In this document: piece by piece, positions 39,138 through 50,525 of the stretch
How positions within the stretch are numbered: position 1 is the first letter of the stretch
How the letters are laid out: each line of letters starts with the position of its first letter
Assembly: GCA_963922205.1 (NCBI GenBank)
Contig: CAWUHX010000023.1
Coordinates: 1,612,001-1,676,000 of the forward strand
Length of the DNA: 64,000 nucleotides
DNA from: Romanomermis culicivorax
Taxonomy: Eukaryota; Nematoda; Enoplea; Mermithida; Mermithidae
Direction: 5' to 3'
Program-made: the position numbers and the translations under genes
Notes under the pieces: model-generated
What the model was told of the DNA's origin: nothing
Database searches by the model: none
What the model saw: the letters and a program-made list of their open reading frames with translations, nothing else

Positions 39138-39510
39138 TCTTTGTAAAAATCAATAATTAGCTTGCCTCCAAACTCTTTAAGTAGACTTCTTCCCAAAATG
39201 GCCTGGTTTGGACAGCATTTGGTCACATGAAATATGGTGTATATGCTTTCATTGTCTATAGTTATAGTGACCATTATGAAATCATCTATTTCAAGTGTAT
39301 GACCTGAGACTGAACTTACTTCCACTGGTGATGGTTTCGGTTCGAGTTTAGACTTACTTTGAAGCACGTCGAAAAATGATGAATGCATTAATGAGATACT
39401 TGCTCTGGTGTCTACTAATGCCAATGCACCATGTCCTTGTATTTGAGTCCATATGAGAATACAGCTATTGTCGTCATCCAAACTGTAGACCATTTTTGTT
39501 TGTGGGTGCC
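39128..39510 (-). pseudogene. Element 1 retroviral-type aspartic protease
   Basis: Lies in the C-terminal part of the 311-codon frame at 40033-39098. The active-site motif reads LVDTRAS (D218) where DTGAS is usual, so the flap-supporting glycine is replaced by arginine and activity is doubtful. The partner ILGRSLL motif is present at residues 279-285. In the same open frame it follows the membrane anchor of the envelope-like region, with a ~45-residue linker. Confidence 0.8.
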
Positions 39511-39552
39511 TAGATAAACTTATGGACTGTGCCTCAGTGGAAAAGTGTGTAG

Positions 39553-41752
39553 TAGGAGGTACTGGATGAGGTGGTTTCGAAAAGCATTTGTACAAGCAAA
39601 GAAAAGTCTGTAACCAAAAAGGTAGGATGCATGGTTTCCACAACTTAAAAATAAGATAGCACGTGAAAAATGTGATGGCTGTGACCATGAAACTATTTAA
39701 AATAAATTGAAGTGGTCTGATTAGTAACTTGCTGACTAAAGTGCTCAAGCCAAATGAAGTTTTATGAAAAACAGATTCTACATTTTGTTTTGAAGTTTTG
39801 AAAGTTGAAACACTGTATCTCTCAATCAAATCCATAGTATTTTCGAAGGTCTCGGGATCCAATGACATTGCCGCTGAATAGTGAAGTAACTGATTGAGCT
39901 GACTTTGCATTATGTTCATTCTATGGATGTAATTTGAAAGCATACTGATGGATGTTTCCGTGCCAGCTATTTCATTGTGAAAAATGGCAGGCTTATCAAA
40001 AATAACTGGAATTGATTCACCTTTCCTGATCACATATTCGGCAGATATTTCCCTGACGTGGATTTGTTCTGTGCTTGACCTCTATCCACCATGGCCATCA
40101 TGGAACACGCCAAAAATATGGTGGTTACAATCGACTGTACGTGCTTCTGAAACAACTTTCAAGCTTCCTGGTAAAACAAAGTATATCATGTTGTTGAACT
40201 GGATTGAGAGATAAGCAAAGCAAACGTCAATAACTTTATAATCCCAAAATATGGTATTAGGGTGGACAGGATCACACTCTGAAATAGAAATGGCTTCTCC
40301 CACGATTTGAGCGTGCAAATTTTTCTTTTACGGTAAGACTTGGGCACCCAAGGATGGATCAATCTATAGCAGAACCTCTATAAGGCTTAACTGATGTCTG
40401 GAGATTTAAGGCAAGTACATCCAGATTTCCTGGAAACAGCTTTGCTGGAACATTTCTATGATCATTTCTAAATATTCTAATTTGGATCTTTTTCATCATT
40501 CAAAATCTTAAACCTGATAGTATCAGCTACTTTTCGCTCTTTTGTAGCTTTAAATGCTGTAGACATCTTGACAGCACGATTTTTATGTGAAATTTTGGGA
40601 CTGCTACCATTGATAGACAGAATTTGTAATGCAGGGCCTTGATGCGTAAGAAAAGCATTGGATGGAAGGCAGTGTCTACCTGTCATACTATTGACGCTGA
40701 TGTTTAGCAAAGAAAAAGCACCCTGTATATCATATGTGATGTAAAAATTACCATCCTGCTGTGCTAAATATGGTGAAGATGACTCTACAAAAGGGCAGGC
40801 AGGTTGCAACTTACTTTAATCCCAAAAAATTACACCATCAGGCATTTTGCAGTCACCACTTTGGGCTAAGCATGACCCAACATTGCCTAGGTCACTGGTG
40901 ATTAGGTGACTATCAAGAGTGGCCACTTGGTCTTTTTCAATGATGAAATTTTCTACATCTGTGCAACGTTCTGCACAACAGTACTTAAACTGAACAATTA
41001 AACTGTTATTTGTAACCAAAGGATCATCATTGAATCATACCAAATTTTGACCACCCCACTGTTTGGTCATGGCAGTAGCTTTACATTCGGCATGAGAAAC
41101 TGAATTTTCGACGACTGTGTCTGAAACTAAACTTTTGGACCCAACAATGCCCACATATGTGCAAACTTTTCGTTTTCTAATCGGGCATTTCCATGCATGC
41201 ACTGAATTCATTTCGTGACTGGCCAGAAATAATTTGACATTAACTTCTTTTGATGAATTCAATGGTGGTGGCAAACATGTAATTTTCAGGGGGTACTGCA
41301 AATAACTGCCCACCTTATCCGGACCCACAGTGATAAAATGTATGAGTTTCACTCCATGCAAAAATTAATAAATTTGCAAATAAAAGGGTGAACAAAAGCA
41401 AATTAGAAAAATTACTGCATGCACCAAATTTTGACCATATTTTGTGTGACTTAGCCCCATTTATGCATGACTTGACTTGTGGACCCATTTTAAAAGGTAA
41501 AAATTTGTTTCTTACTGGAATGCTAATGTTGCGAATTATTGAAACTCCACTCAGCAAATAAATCAAATTTACATGACAAATACTTTTTACACTTGCACAG
41601 ATTGACTCCCTAATGCAATTTTTTAAACTTGCACTACAAGAAACAGTTCCTGAATTTTTGACAAACAAAATATTTGAATTTTTTTGAACTTGATTCGCAT
41701 AATAGAAATTGATACTCGCACTTGAATTGTTGCTTACATTTTCCAAAACCAT
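39553..41752 (-). pseudogene. Envelope-like glycoprotein region between gag and protease
   Basis: A chain of frames reads as one membrane glycoprotein. A hydrophobic segment near 41404-41357 (LLLFTLLFANLLIFAW) precedes a cysteine-rich ectodomain: frames 41361-41035, 41019-40816 and 40809-40477 share one reading frame and are split only by two stops. After a frame change the ectodomain continues in 40318-40082. The 40033-39098 frame has a heptad-like helix (YIHRMNIMQSQLNQLL) and a membrane anchor at residues ~108-132, followed by a Cys-rich tail. Possible N-glycosylation sites are frequent. I cannot assign a viral glycoprotein family. An intrinsic gypsy spacer is unlikely given its topology. 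It is inactivated by stops and frameshifts. Confidence 0.65.
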
Positions 41753-41805
41753 ATGATCGACTTGACGTCATAAAGCAGCACACTTGCTAATTGCCTGGAG
41801 GACTC

Positions 41806-42774
41806 TCATTCCTTTTCGAGTTCAGCTGCTAGGTCTTCTTCCACCGCTGGTTGGTTCGTATTCATATCCATGGAATAAACTCCCCTCAGCTGGTATCGAT
41901 GATATTGTTGTTGTTGTGCATTTGATGATGTCTGACCATGGTTCCAATTGAAGAAATTTGTGCGAGCCTGACCACCTTTATTATTGTTGTATGGACGTTG
42001 TAGTGCAAGATGCTTCTTACATACCTGTTGCACATGACCTGGTCGTTGGCAAAAGAAGCAGGGGCGTCCATCAATTGTCTGATCCCTAGGTCTTGCAGGT
42101 CTCCTTCTATAATTGGATGTTGTTGTATGATGCTGTATCACTGGACGAGTCTGTTGAGGCTGTTGTTCCATTGCTTGGACGCATGTCCTGTTCTTATTAC
42201 GTAAAATGGACTGTGCCTCTGCATCCCTGGCAGCAATTTGTGCCTCAGTAAACGTTTTTGCTCCCCAATTGAAAACACAAGTTTCATTAAGGCGGTTGAT
42301 GAAAAATTGGTGCATGATTTGATCTCTTGAATCGTCAGCCAGCTCTGGATAAGCTTCGGTTGCTAGCTGTTGGATAGCAATGGCCAATTCCATCACTGTT
42401 TCTCCTGGATGCTGACACTTTGTTTGTAATTCGGCCCTCTTTAATTCTGATGCTTGGGCTGGCAGAAATCGTGTCTTCATCATGTCAATTAGCCCTTGAA
42501 ATGTTAATGTTTGTTTCTGTGCCAAAGGAATGACACGATAAACTGTCTCTGCTGCTTCATGGAAAAGTGAAGGTATGACCAATCCCATATGGTCATTGTT
42601 CTAGTTGTTTGCCTGTGCATGCCTGTTGAAACGATCAACCCATAATTCAAAGTTCTCTCCTGGCCTACCATAAAAGAAGTCAAAATCCAAACAATGTTGT
42701 GGTCAGGGGGTGGAAATTTGTAATTGTTCCAATTCTGTTCTTTGACATTCAGTTTCTTAGCCTAAATCATCCAT
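41806..42774 (-). pseudogene. Element 1 gag (capsid and zinc knuckle)
   Basis: The start is set at 42774 (MDDLG) because element 2 has the same start and first ~21 codons; here the sixth codon is a stop and the frame slips before 42.6 kb. The long open part (42588-41806, 260 codons) contains a Ty3/gypsy capsid pattern (LIDMMKTRFLPAQ, GETVMELAIAIQQLA) and one CCHC knuckle, CFFCQRPGHVQQVC (Cx2Cx4Hx4C), that would bind the genomic RNA. The C-terminus is glutamine- and asparagine-rich and ends EEDLAAELEKE just before the envelope-like region. Confidence 0.85.
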
Positions 42775-42984
42775 GTTTTGTTTATGTGTATCCCTTTGCA
42801 TAGGTACCATCAAGAATAAACGAAAAAACATTCGCAAATTATTGGCCCAAAACTGGTAATATCCACAAAACTTATTATTGGTCAAATAGACTCCAAATAA
42901 ATGTAAAATTCGAACATATTCAAAAAGATCCACAAAATAAAAATTTTGTTGAATTCTATGTCCACAAAACCTGTTCTCTATATA

Positions 42985-43000
42985 TTTCGATTGCCCCCCA
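42985..43000 (-). promoter_or_regulatory. Primer binding site of element 1
   Basis: Two bases inside the 5' LTR the coding strand reads TGGGGGGCAATCGAAA. TGG complements the CCA end of a tRNA. The same sequence stands at the same place in element 2, so it is functionally conserved. The primer tRNA species was not identified. Confidence 0.75.
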
Positions 43001-43002
43001 TT

Positions 43003-43161
43003 TGTAATGAATATGGGCTTATAGTCAAACGACTTTCTTTTTCTTTATTTTAGCAACAAACTAATTTTTTGAACAAAATATCTAAGCTAACATTTGATTA
43101 ATGTCAGCACATGTTTATACTAAAAACTTATAAAAATATAATGAAATTTGGTTTCATTACA
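43003..43161 (-). repeat. 5' LTR of element 1
   Basis: 159 bases, homologous to 36436-36596 with more than a dozen differences and small indels by eye. On the coding strand it begins TGTAATGAAACC and ends with CATTACA. It would hold the element promoter. Confidence 0.9.
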
Positions 43162-43162
43162 A

Positions 43163-43740
43163 TACTACTATATGCATTCTGATTATGAATAGCAAACATG
43201 TAGAAAACCATGCAGGAAATTTCTGATTTTGGCATAACTACTGTTGAACTGGAATGTACTTCTCCTTGAACATTTAGTTCTTGCTTGCTAAAGACACAAG
43301 AATAATCTTTTTCTAGAAGTGATCATCCGTCTATGTTTAATTACAGGAGGCATTAATGGTCTGTTTGTGATCATATAACATCATGCAGTTTTTTCATAAA
43401 TTCTCATGAATTTTTAGCATAAAATCTAAAACATGATTTATAATTGGCTGTATGGCTCTTTTGATGCTTGATATTCAAAACCTATATTGTGCAATGAAGG
43501 TGTAAGCTACACTTTACTTCCAGTTTTACCTCCACTCTGTATCACAATAAAATCACTAGTTATTGTCAGATCCATGATCTGACAGAAATTTACATACCTA
43601 TTATAGAGACTTGAGATGGAACCATGTTTTTTAGCTTTTACAATTCCTTTTCGGACAGTACTTGGAAAAGCAATAATGTATTTTGGACTGATGTTGAGAA
43701 ATCTTTTAATGGAAAAGATATAAAATAGCACGTTTTTTTT
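43163..43740. repeat. Dispersed repeat R, longest copy
   Basis: The left ~360 bases (TACTACTATATGCATTCTGA to CAAAACCTATATTGTGCAAT) align with 47807-48590; the right part aligns with 36145-36370. It is non-coding, and no terminal repeats or target duplication were identified. Confidence 0.7.
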
Positions 43741-44410
43741 GCATGAGCTGTTTTGCATGGTGCAGAAAAATTACTAAAAAAGTTTTTCATGCCAAAATTT
43801 TTTTTCATAATATGAATAAATTTGTATATACATTATATACTATGTTGTAGCTGCATAACAATTTCAAATCAAAATTTTTTTCAAAACATATTTCCATTCA
43901 AAAACAGAAAACTCACATATAAAGTCATTCATCATCAGGAAAAAAATCTTTCATATGGCCCTGGTGCTGTTTTTCGGACCTTGTTCTTCTTAGCCACTGA
44001 GCCCACATTGTATCAAACTGTTTCCGACTTGTTATCCCAAATTTTGTACAGCACATTATAGTCAAATTCATTAACCAGTTGGGCATTAAGGTATAGGCGA
44101 GTCAGTATGTCGAGTGATTTCATGTTCAAATGTGCCCATGATTTCACTTTGCAGGAATGAACCAAACTGAAAAAATAGATGTATACTCACTATTTGTTGT
44201 TCCAGTTGAATTACTTAATGCAATTCATCTTAATCCTCCTTCAACACACACTTTTAATATTCATGACCAAAAGTACTTTTGCAAGTATGCTGATAAATGT
44301 CAGATTTCGGTGCACGTTTAATTGCACCCTCAGTTCATAGCGACTCACAATTGAATCGATTGGAAAATTCAAAAAGCACAAAGTGCTGAAGTGAAAACCA
44401 TCTCAATAGA
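43740..44410. other. No recognisable gene
   Basis: AT-rich spacer between repeat R and the hAT pseudogene. Nothing supported. Confidence 0.4.
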
Positions 44411-44411
44411 A

Positions 44412-46830
44412 CTAATTTAAACAATACAAGCTAAGTACTGAAAATTTTTCTTTACATTCCTCCCATTCTGCTGCAGCACCCTGCCTATCCAAATTCAGGT
44501 TTTTATAATGATCAATCAACATTCTGATGTGGTCATGCCCATAGTTGAGTCGTTCATCAGCTGTAAAAGTGGCCATTGACTGTTTTGGAATAAACACAGA
44601 AAATGCCTCCAAGATTGAATTGTTTGCCAAAGGTTTCTTAGTGTGTTTTAAGTCATCGACAATAAACACTGCAATTTGAGACATCAAAAAGACAGACCTG
44701 CTTAAATACATAATGGATAATTATTAATTAGTAGAGTTGTTAACCTTTTGTTGATGGGATAACTTTTTGGCAGGTCTGATCACTGTAGCTTTATGAATCA
44801 AATTTTCATTGGCCAATGTTGTCACATCAACTTCTGTCAGAGGGTCAATTCCTCTGACCTTTGGTCCTCTATTCATCATACTTTTATTTTCTAGAGCTCT
44901 TTGTTGTTGAAGTAGCTCCAATTATTATTAAGTAAACAAACCGACAAAATGGTTTGCGTCACAACATTTTTGACCCAAAAAAACAAATAAATGGATAGCA
45001 GGAAAGTTTTGCATATAACAGGCAACATTGATGTTTGGCTGTGGTGCAATTATTCATTATTGGTTATTTTATTGTTTTTTGGACAGTGTCAGGAAAAAAA
45101 GGAGAGAGTGCGTGCCGCCGCATTTAATTACCATATTTTGGTTTGTATATTTATTTCACGTTTTTTGCGCGTTGGAGCCCAGTGTGGCCAAATGGATCTT
45201 GGGGATGCTTTGGATTAAGAAGATAGTGAGTGTGTTTTGGAGACAGATAATTCTGTCTCATTTTCAATTGAGTATAGTTAGGATTGGTCCCATTGAGGGC
45301 CAGGTCACTTGGGGCTCGTGTTTCAGTATCCAGGAATCCTTGTGGCTCTTTGAGCAGGGCCTGGGGAAGGAGTTAGTGTCTCAGCTGCGAGGTCTGGCGT
45401 TTGCATTCTGTATTCTGCAGTGGTACTTAACATTTGTTCTTGTTCTGTTACTAATAAACCTTTTCGTATATCTCACTTCAGTTAGGTACCCTGGGTTCAG
45501 AGTTAGTGCCGGGTTAGCGTCAGGGGTCGTACCAGATTGGATCTCCCAAGAACCGCATCCAGGTAGCTGAGGGTATACCTTTTCATTACACCACTTCAAA
45601 CTGTTTAGCACACATCCCGAATCAAAAATTTTTAGCCAAAAACAATTTGTTGAATTTAGAAATAGAATTTCCAACAATTTTCTACAAATTCAAATGGGGT
45701 TTCCATGCATACATAACATAAAAATGTTCAAAATCTCAAATAAGTACTGAAATATTGAATAGATGCACACTGTCAGCCTGCAAAGGCAACATCAATTTCA
45801 TAATTGGCTCCAAAATATCTTTGATAGTGTGCAAACCAAGCAGGTACTCATAATCTCGTTTTTTTTCAAACCCTAAAATTTTGAGGATAAAACAATCATC
45901 AAACTCTAACAAATATCTAGAAAATATTTTAAAACAGTACTTTGAGCTGTGTTGCTCTAGTTTCATCTTTAGAAGTCAAATACATCAATATCAGTTTGAT
46001 GATTCGAGTCAAATAATACACAACTTGATAACATGATAGCCATCTCAAAAATCAAAAGTAAATTTTTTACTCTGAATTATAATACAAATTAGTGCAGCAG
46101 CATTTATTCTACCTAATTTAAAAATAGGAATTGGTGACAAATAAATCACATTACCATTTCTAATTTCCAGAACAAGTTGTGTCAATGATTTTGCAGTGCA
46201 GTCATTTACTTCCAGTAATGTAAGGAACAACGTTTTTGGTGCAAGTTGGCTATCATCCCAATTTGTGGTATATACCATCATTTGTTTGCACCCACTACTG
46301 TTCATTGATTCATTGATATGCACTGTAAACCTGGACAAATTTCTCAACTTTGCAATTTCAGTTTTGAAGACACAATCGTTCATTGCATCATGAAGCTGAT
46401 AAGTTGAGAACAGTGACTTGTGGTGTGATGGAAAAATAGATTTCGCATTGACTTCATGGCCAAGTGAGCAAATCAGATTATGCAATTCAATTGACATTGT
46501 GATTGGAAGGTTTCTTTGAATGATAACAAAACTTTTTGCATGCACCTCAACATTTTTCCAAATTTTTTGTTGGGCTTCATCTGATGCCTTTTCGATCGAC
46601 TGTTGTGGACGACGAGAAACGATTCTGATGGCTTTTTGGTGGCTTTCACTTTTTTCGTGATATTTGAAAAAGTGACTCCTCAATTTGGTAGCAATTTTTC
46701 TTTAGCACAAGCTGTATGGATCTTTTCTTGTTCGTAAAGTTTGCAGTAAAGAACCTTTTTCTGCAAATCAGATATTTCATTTTTTTCTATTTTAGAAGCA
46801 TGGAAAGATGAAAAAACCATTTCTGTGTGC
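44412..46830 (-). pseudogene. hAT transposase pseudogene (ZNF862-like type)
   Basis: Three separated minus-strand pieces appear in the right order. The N-terminal piece (46683-46045, 212 codons) has HEKSESHQKAI, RRPQQSIEKA and the catalytic-core start FTVHINESMNSSGCKQMMVY. The middle piece (45966-45736) has YEYLLGLHTIKDILEPIMKL. The C-terminal piece (44711-44412) has NNSILEAFSVFIPKQ, LNYGHDHIRMLIDHY and AAAEWEECKEKF. This order and wording match hAT-derived ZNF862-like proteins, with much of the catalytic core deleted. Relics upstream (46.69-46.83 kb) may be the N-terminal zinc-finger region. A GC-rich insertion at ~45.09-45.58 kb splits it. No inverted repeats or 8-bp duplication were found. 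Confidence 0.75.
45087..45580 (+). repeat. GC-rich LTR-like insertion inside hAT pseudogene
   Basis: A block of higher GC and CpG interrupts the hAT pseudogene. It starts TGTCAGGAAAAAAAGG at 45087. Near its end it has TACTAATAAACC (possible polyadenylation signal) then TATCTCACTTCA at 45480, which would give an LTR of ~394 bases beginning TG and ending CA. About 100 bases of GC-rich sequence follow (GTTAGGTACCCTGGGTTCAG), which may be leader DNA with a degenerate primer binding site. The 180-codon open frame over it has no recognisable motif and is judged incidental. No second LTR was found. Confidence 0.45.
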
Positions 46831-47800
46831 TAAAAACGAGAAAACTACAAAAAAACAAACAAAAAATGGCTCAAAAACCACAGTGAAACTGTGAAAAAGC
46901 TGCCATTAAAAAAGTATCTGTTTAGAGTGGAAGACTCCAAAAATTCCCCCAAAATTCCCCACAGTGCGGGAAAAACCCTGCTTGTTACTTTACTAATGCT
47001 ATTTTGAGATTTTTGAATTATTCTGATTTTTTAAGCCTGTAATTTGCCAGTGGATAACAAAAATAAAATTTTTCGAATTTTAAATGGTGAGATAATCACT
47101 TTAAATGATCTATAGCATGATGATAGTTGATTAGACAAAAAGCTCATCCACAGTTACATCATACATATTTGTGCAGTTTTGCGATTATGGCTTTTCTCAA
47201 ATTTGTGTATCATTGAGGCCAGTGGTAAAAACGAGAAAAATTTTTTTGGATATCCGAGAATCATGATACTAGAAATTGAATCTAACTTTCATTTCCTGGA
47301 TAAAACATTGAAGGTTTAAGTCATTCCAATCATTTTCCATTGTGAAAAGTCATATTAAAAACATGCAACTAAAATTTAATAATTAGAGAAGCAACTGAAA
47401 CTTTGGATTCTACAACCGGCATAAACTTTCAAAAGTACTTTTAGCATGCACAAAAATGCATTCTTCAAGCCTCATGCCCAAAAAATTTTGCACTATATAC
47501 TGGAGAAAGATCCCAAATTTTTTTCATGTTTCCATATTTTTTTTGCTGGAAACACCGATTCAGTGAAACAAAACAGAGCTCTATTCCTATATAACAATTT
47601 TCATGTACTGGATGAATGATCAAAAACAGTAAGCTGCATGGGTATTACTCTGGCTATCTACTTGCGTATCAGAATTTTTTTTGAGCAATTGTACAACTAC
47701 CCAGTCTTGATTAATAGTTTGCATGGTGCAAAAAACTGAGAAAAAAGTTTTGCAGGAGCAGAAAAAGCTTTGCACAGTGTAAAAAAACACTGAAAAGAAA
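46830..47800. other. No recognisable gene
   Basis: AT-rich sequence. Nothing coding; no clear repeat apart from words shared loosely with repeat R at its right edge (TTTGCATGGTGCA near 47718 and 43753). Confidence 0.4.
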
Positions 47801-48057
47801 CCACTATATGCATTCTGATTAGGAATAACCAACATATAGAAAACCATGTAGGAAATTTCTGATTTTGGCATTACCACTTTTGAACTGATATGGAGTACTT
47901 TCCCTTGAATGTTTAACTCTGTTTGCTAAACACACAGAAATCATTTTTTTCTAGAAGTGACCATCTGTCTATGTTTAATTAGAGGAGGCATTATTGGTCT
48001 GTCCTTGACCACATAAAATCCTGCAGTTTTTTTCATGAAACACATGTCAATTTCTAG

Positions 48058-48221
48058 TGTTGAAGGGCTTCCTGGGTGGCGCCGTAGCTGTCCCACCATT
48101 GGCCAATGTCGGGGTAGGTGTAACCATCCCGACCAGGGCTCAACAAAAATGGCCGGGTTCGGCACCCGTGGGGCTACAACATCAATCCTACGGGTGGAAT
48201 GTTGTATGTTGCCATACAACA
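48058..48221 (-). repeat. TRIM LTR (3' LTR in element orientation)
   Basis: 164 bases identical to 48270-48433 by eye. Near one end it contains a perfect 9-bp inverted repeat with a 4-base loop (TGTTGTATG and CATACAACA), which could fold in RNA. Confidence 0.9.
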
Positions 48222-48269
48222 TCCCTCCCCCCTTGGAGCAACAGGGGGGCCCCCTGGTACGGTCACCAG

Positions 48270-48433
48270 TGTTGAAGGGCTTCCTGGGTGGCGCCGTAGC
48301 TGTCCCACCATTGGCCAATGTCGGGGTAGGTGTAACCATCCCGACCAGGGCTCAACAAAAATGGCCGGGTTCGGCACCCGTGGGGCTACAACATCAATCC
48401 TACGGGTGGAATGTTGTATGTTGCCATACAACA
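48270..48433 (-). repeat. TRIM LTR (5' LTR in element orientation)
   Basis: Identical partner of 48058-48221. The primer-binding-like TGGTGACCG lies one base beyond its inner edge on the minus strand (48268 leftwards). Confidence 0.9.
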
Positions 48434-48599
48434 CTAGCATGAAATTTAAAGCATGATTTATAAATGCCTGTTTGGCTCGTTTGATGTTCCAGTGATTCTT
48501 TCACAGTGAAAAATCATTACACTTTCCACCCTTTGGAAATTCAAAACCTATGTTGTGCAATAAATATGTGAGTTGCATTTTACTTCCAGTGACAAGATT

Positions 48600-50040
48600 C
48601 TTGCAATTGCAAAGCAGTTTCGATATTTCCATGATACTGTAATCACAGAACCTTTGAAACACCTATTGTAAGTCAGACTTTTTTAAAATCAAATGTCTGC
48701 AGCCGAGGAAATTATTTACATGTCATATGGTGGCTTAACTTTGCAGTCCCAACTCGCCCCAATTATCCAGAGGCATGAATTTCGTGACCCTGGATTTTAA
48801 AAGTGTGTGTTCTTTTGCCTCATGGAATGAGAAGCACACAAGAAGAAAAAACTGGTTTCATCAAATGCTGTGTTTCATTATTTGGATATAATTTCCAGTG
48901 TTGACAATGTAATTGGCATCCCATGCTCCAGTAGGTGCTCCACCATGTAGTAATCTGTATTTTAATAGTTCCTAATTGGATCAACTTGCTTCCTGTGAAA
49001 TTCAACAATTTTTTTATATGATTAAGCATTTCCATGCATTTGATAATTTTAGAAAAAGTCAACTAGTTTTATTCCTGCTGCTAGTAAAACAATATTTTCA
49101 CTCTTCGTGACATAATCATGACCCAACGTTTGGAAAACAGAAGCCAGGCAGGAAACATTGGGAATGTCATAGTCACAAAATCCAGCAACTATATCCCTGT
49201 CAGTATACCATACGTTTCCATACCCAATCCAAAATCTGCAGAAGTATCCAAATGCATTCTATTCTGGTCCTGGCATTGCCGACACGGCAGCTAACAATGC
49301 TCTATCTAAAATGCCTGCCTCTGCACAGCCCAGTATACAGTTCTATTCAGAATTAGCTTAGTTTTCATTTCAATTAATAATTTATAACACACACAACTTA
49401 TTTTATCAAAAAGTGTATTTTGCATTGAGAATTCCCATGATTGTATCATTCATTAATGTAGTGCATGTCAGTTCTACAAATATCATCTATCAATTGAAGG
49501 GAAGTGTAAGTTATTGCCTATTGCCTCTTGCAGGAATGCTCTAGTTAAACCAGGTTGTACAGATGTGTCTGTTCTTCAAACAACTATCAGTTTGAACAAT
49601 CGATTATAGGATAGGATCAGAAACAAGAATCATGCAGGGTGGTCAGATACATTGTTGACTCAAAATCATGATCTATCCTTCTGTAACCAGTGTCAATGCC
49701 CAAATCGTCAATCACTTGCTTGAAAGTTATCAAGTACTTGTTTGCCAGAAATCAGTTTGTATGGATGTTGGTTCTTCAATAATTTCATAATGAGCTGCTG
49801 GTTAAAAAAATAAAAAAAAAATTTGAGAGAATTAAAAAATAATTTACTCAAATTAACATTAATTCAGAAACATAAAAATTTAGTGTAAAATAAATATTAA
49901 ATTAAGTTCAAGACTAAACCAAATAAGTCTTTAAAATTTATGGTGAGATTAGATTTAAATCAATTTGGAATGAAAATTCTGAATTAAATACAGATTGATA
50001 TTTCTCTTTCATAAACTGACTTACCAAAAGTGGAGTATAT
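48600..50040. other. No recognisable gene
   Basis: AT-rich DNA with an A-rich stretch near 49804-49860. Nothing supported. Confidence 0.45.
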
Positions 50041-50307
50041 ATTTCTGATGAAATATGAGAAGTTCAACATAGAACATTTGAGCCATATGCCAGCACCTCC
50101 TTTGCTTTCTCATTGTTTTATGCTAGTTCCTCAATGTACACAATGAAACATATAGATGTAGTGTGTCCATTTTACACAGTAAAAAGTGGAGGAAAAGTAT
50201 CCTAACTGAGCAATTATTGGGTAAAATTACTTGTATTTGATTTGTTTAATATTAATTGATATAATGAAATTTTCAGGTTAATGAATCAAAATTGTCATTC
50301 AAATCAG

Positions 50308-50525
50308 ACCTTGACCTATTCTATCAGAGGCTCAATTCATCTGCCCTTTGTTCTCTATCATTCCTTTTATTTCTAAAGTTCCTTGTTGTTAAAGTGGGTT
50401 GACTATTCATAAGGTAAACAAACATGTCAAAAGGGTTTGTGTTATACTATTTTTGACCCAAAGCAAATGGATGAGAAGTTTTGTATAGTGCTTTGTAGTT
50501 CATGTTTGTTCTGGTTTGCCATTCA
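50308..50525. repeat. Small insertion related to the hAT pseudogene
   Basis: Absent from copy A and similar to 44845-45010 within the hAT pseudogene (CTCAATTCATCTGCCCTTTG against GTCAATTCCTCTGACCTTTG; TTTTTGACCCAAAGCAAATGG against TTTTTGACCCAAAAAAACAA). The flanks look like a ~15-base imperfect direct repeat (TCATTCAAATCAGA and CCATTCAGATCAGA). It is probably a decayed fragment of the same transposon family. Confidence 0.55.

Larger units (their letters stand above)
36436..43161 (-). mobile_element. Ty3/gypsy LTR retrotransposon, element 1 (6.7 kb, defective)
   Basis: Complete from LTR to LTR. Both LTRs begin TG and end CA on the coding strand, and the element is flanked by a 4-bp target duplication ATAC (36432-36435 and 43162-43165). 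Coding order on the minus strand is gag, envelope-like region, aspartic protease, RT remnant, RNase H, integrase. Envelope between gag and protease is unusual: captured envelopes in metaviruses normally follow integrase. Stops in gag and envelope, several frameshifts and a large deletion of the RT palm make it non-autonomous. The LTRs differ at over a dozen sites, so the insertion is older than element 2. Confidence 0.9.
48058..48433 (-). mobile_element. TRIM: 376-bp miniature LTR retroelement
   Basis: Two identical 164-bp direct repeats (48058-48221 and 48270-48433) flank a 48-bp interior. The outer ends are TG and CA and the whole is flanked by a 4-bp duplication, CTAG (48054-48057 and 48434-48437). 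On the minus strand the interior begins, one base inside the LTR, with TGGTGACCGTACCAGG, a plausible primer binding site. It ends AAGGGGGGAGGGA directly against the next TG, a textbook polypurine tract. There is no coding capacity. It is GC- and CpG-rich, unlike its surroundings. This is the definition of a terminal-repeat retrotransposon in miniature, mobilised by another element's enzymes. Identical repeats imply a recent insertion. The + and - open frames across it are incidental. Confidence 0.9.
47807..48597. repeat. Dispersed repeat R, copy interrupted by the TRIM
   Basis: Aligns with 43163-43525. The alignment runs through CTAGAAGTGACCATCTGTCT and GAGGAGGCATTATTGGTCTG, stops at 48057, and resumes after 48433 with GCATGAAATTTAAAGCATGA. 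The gap is exactly the miniature retroelement, so this copy gives an independent empty-site comparison. Confidence 0.75.

Noticed and set aside
45028-45570. 180-codon open frame as a gene
   Set aside because: It overlaps the LTR-like block with a polyadenylation-type signal, has hydrophobic low-information content and no motif; the opposite strand is equally open.
48035-48456. Several overlapping open frames of 72-135 codons on both strands
   Set aside because: They arise from the GC-rich TRIM and repeat themselves because its two LTRs are identical; no real coding signal.
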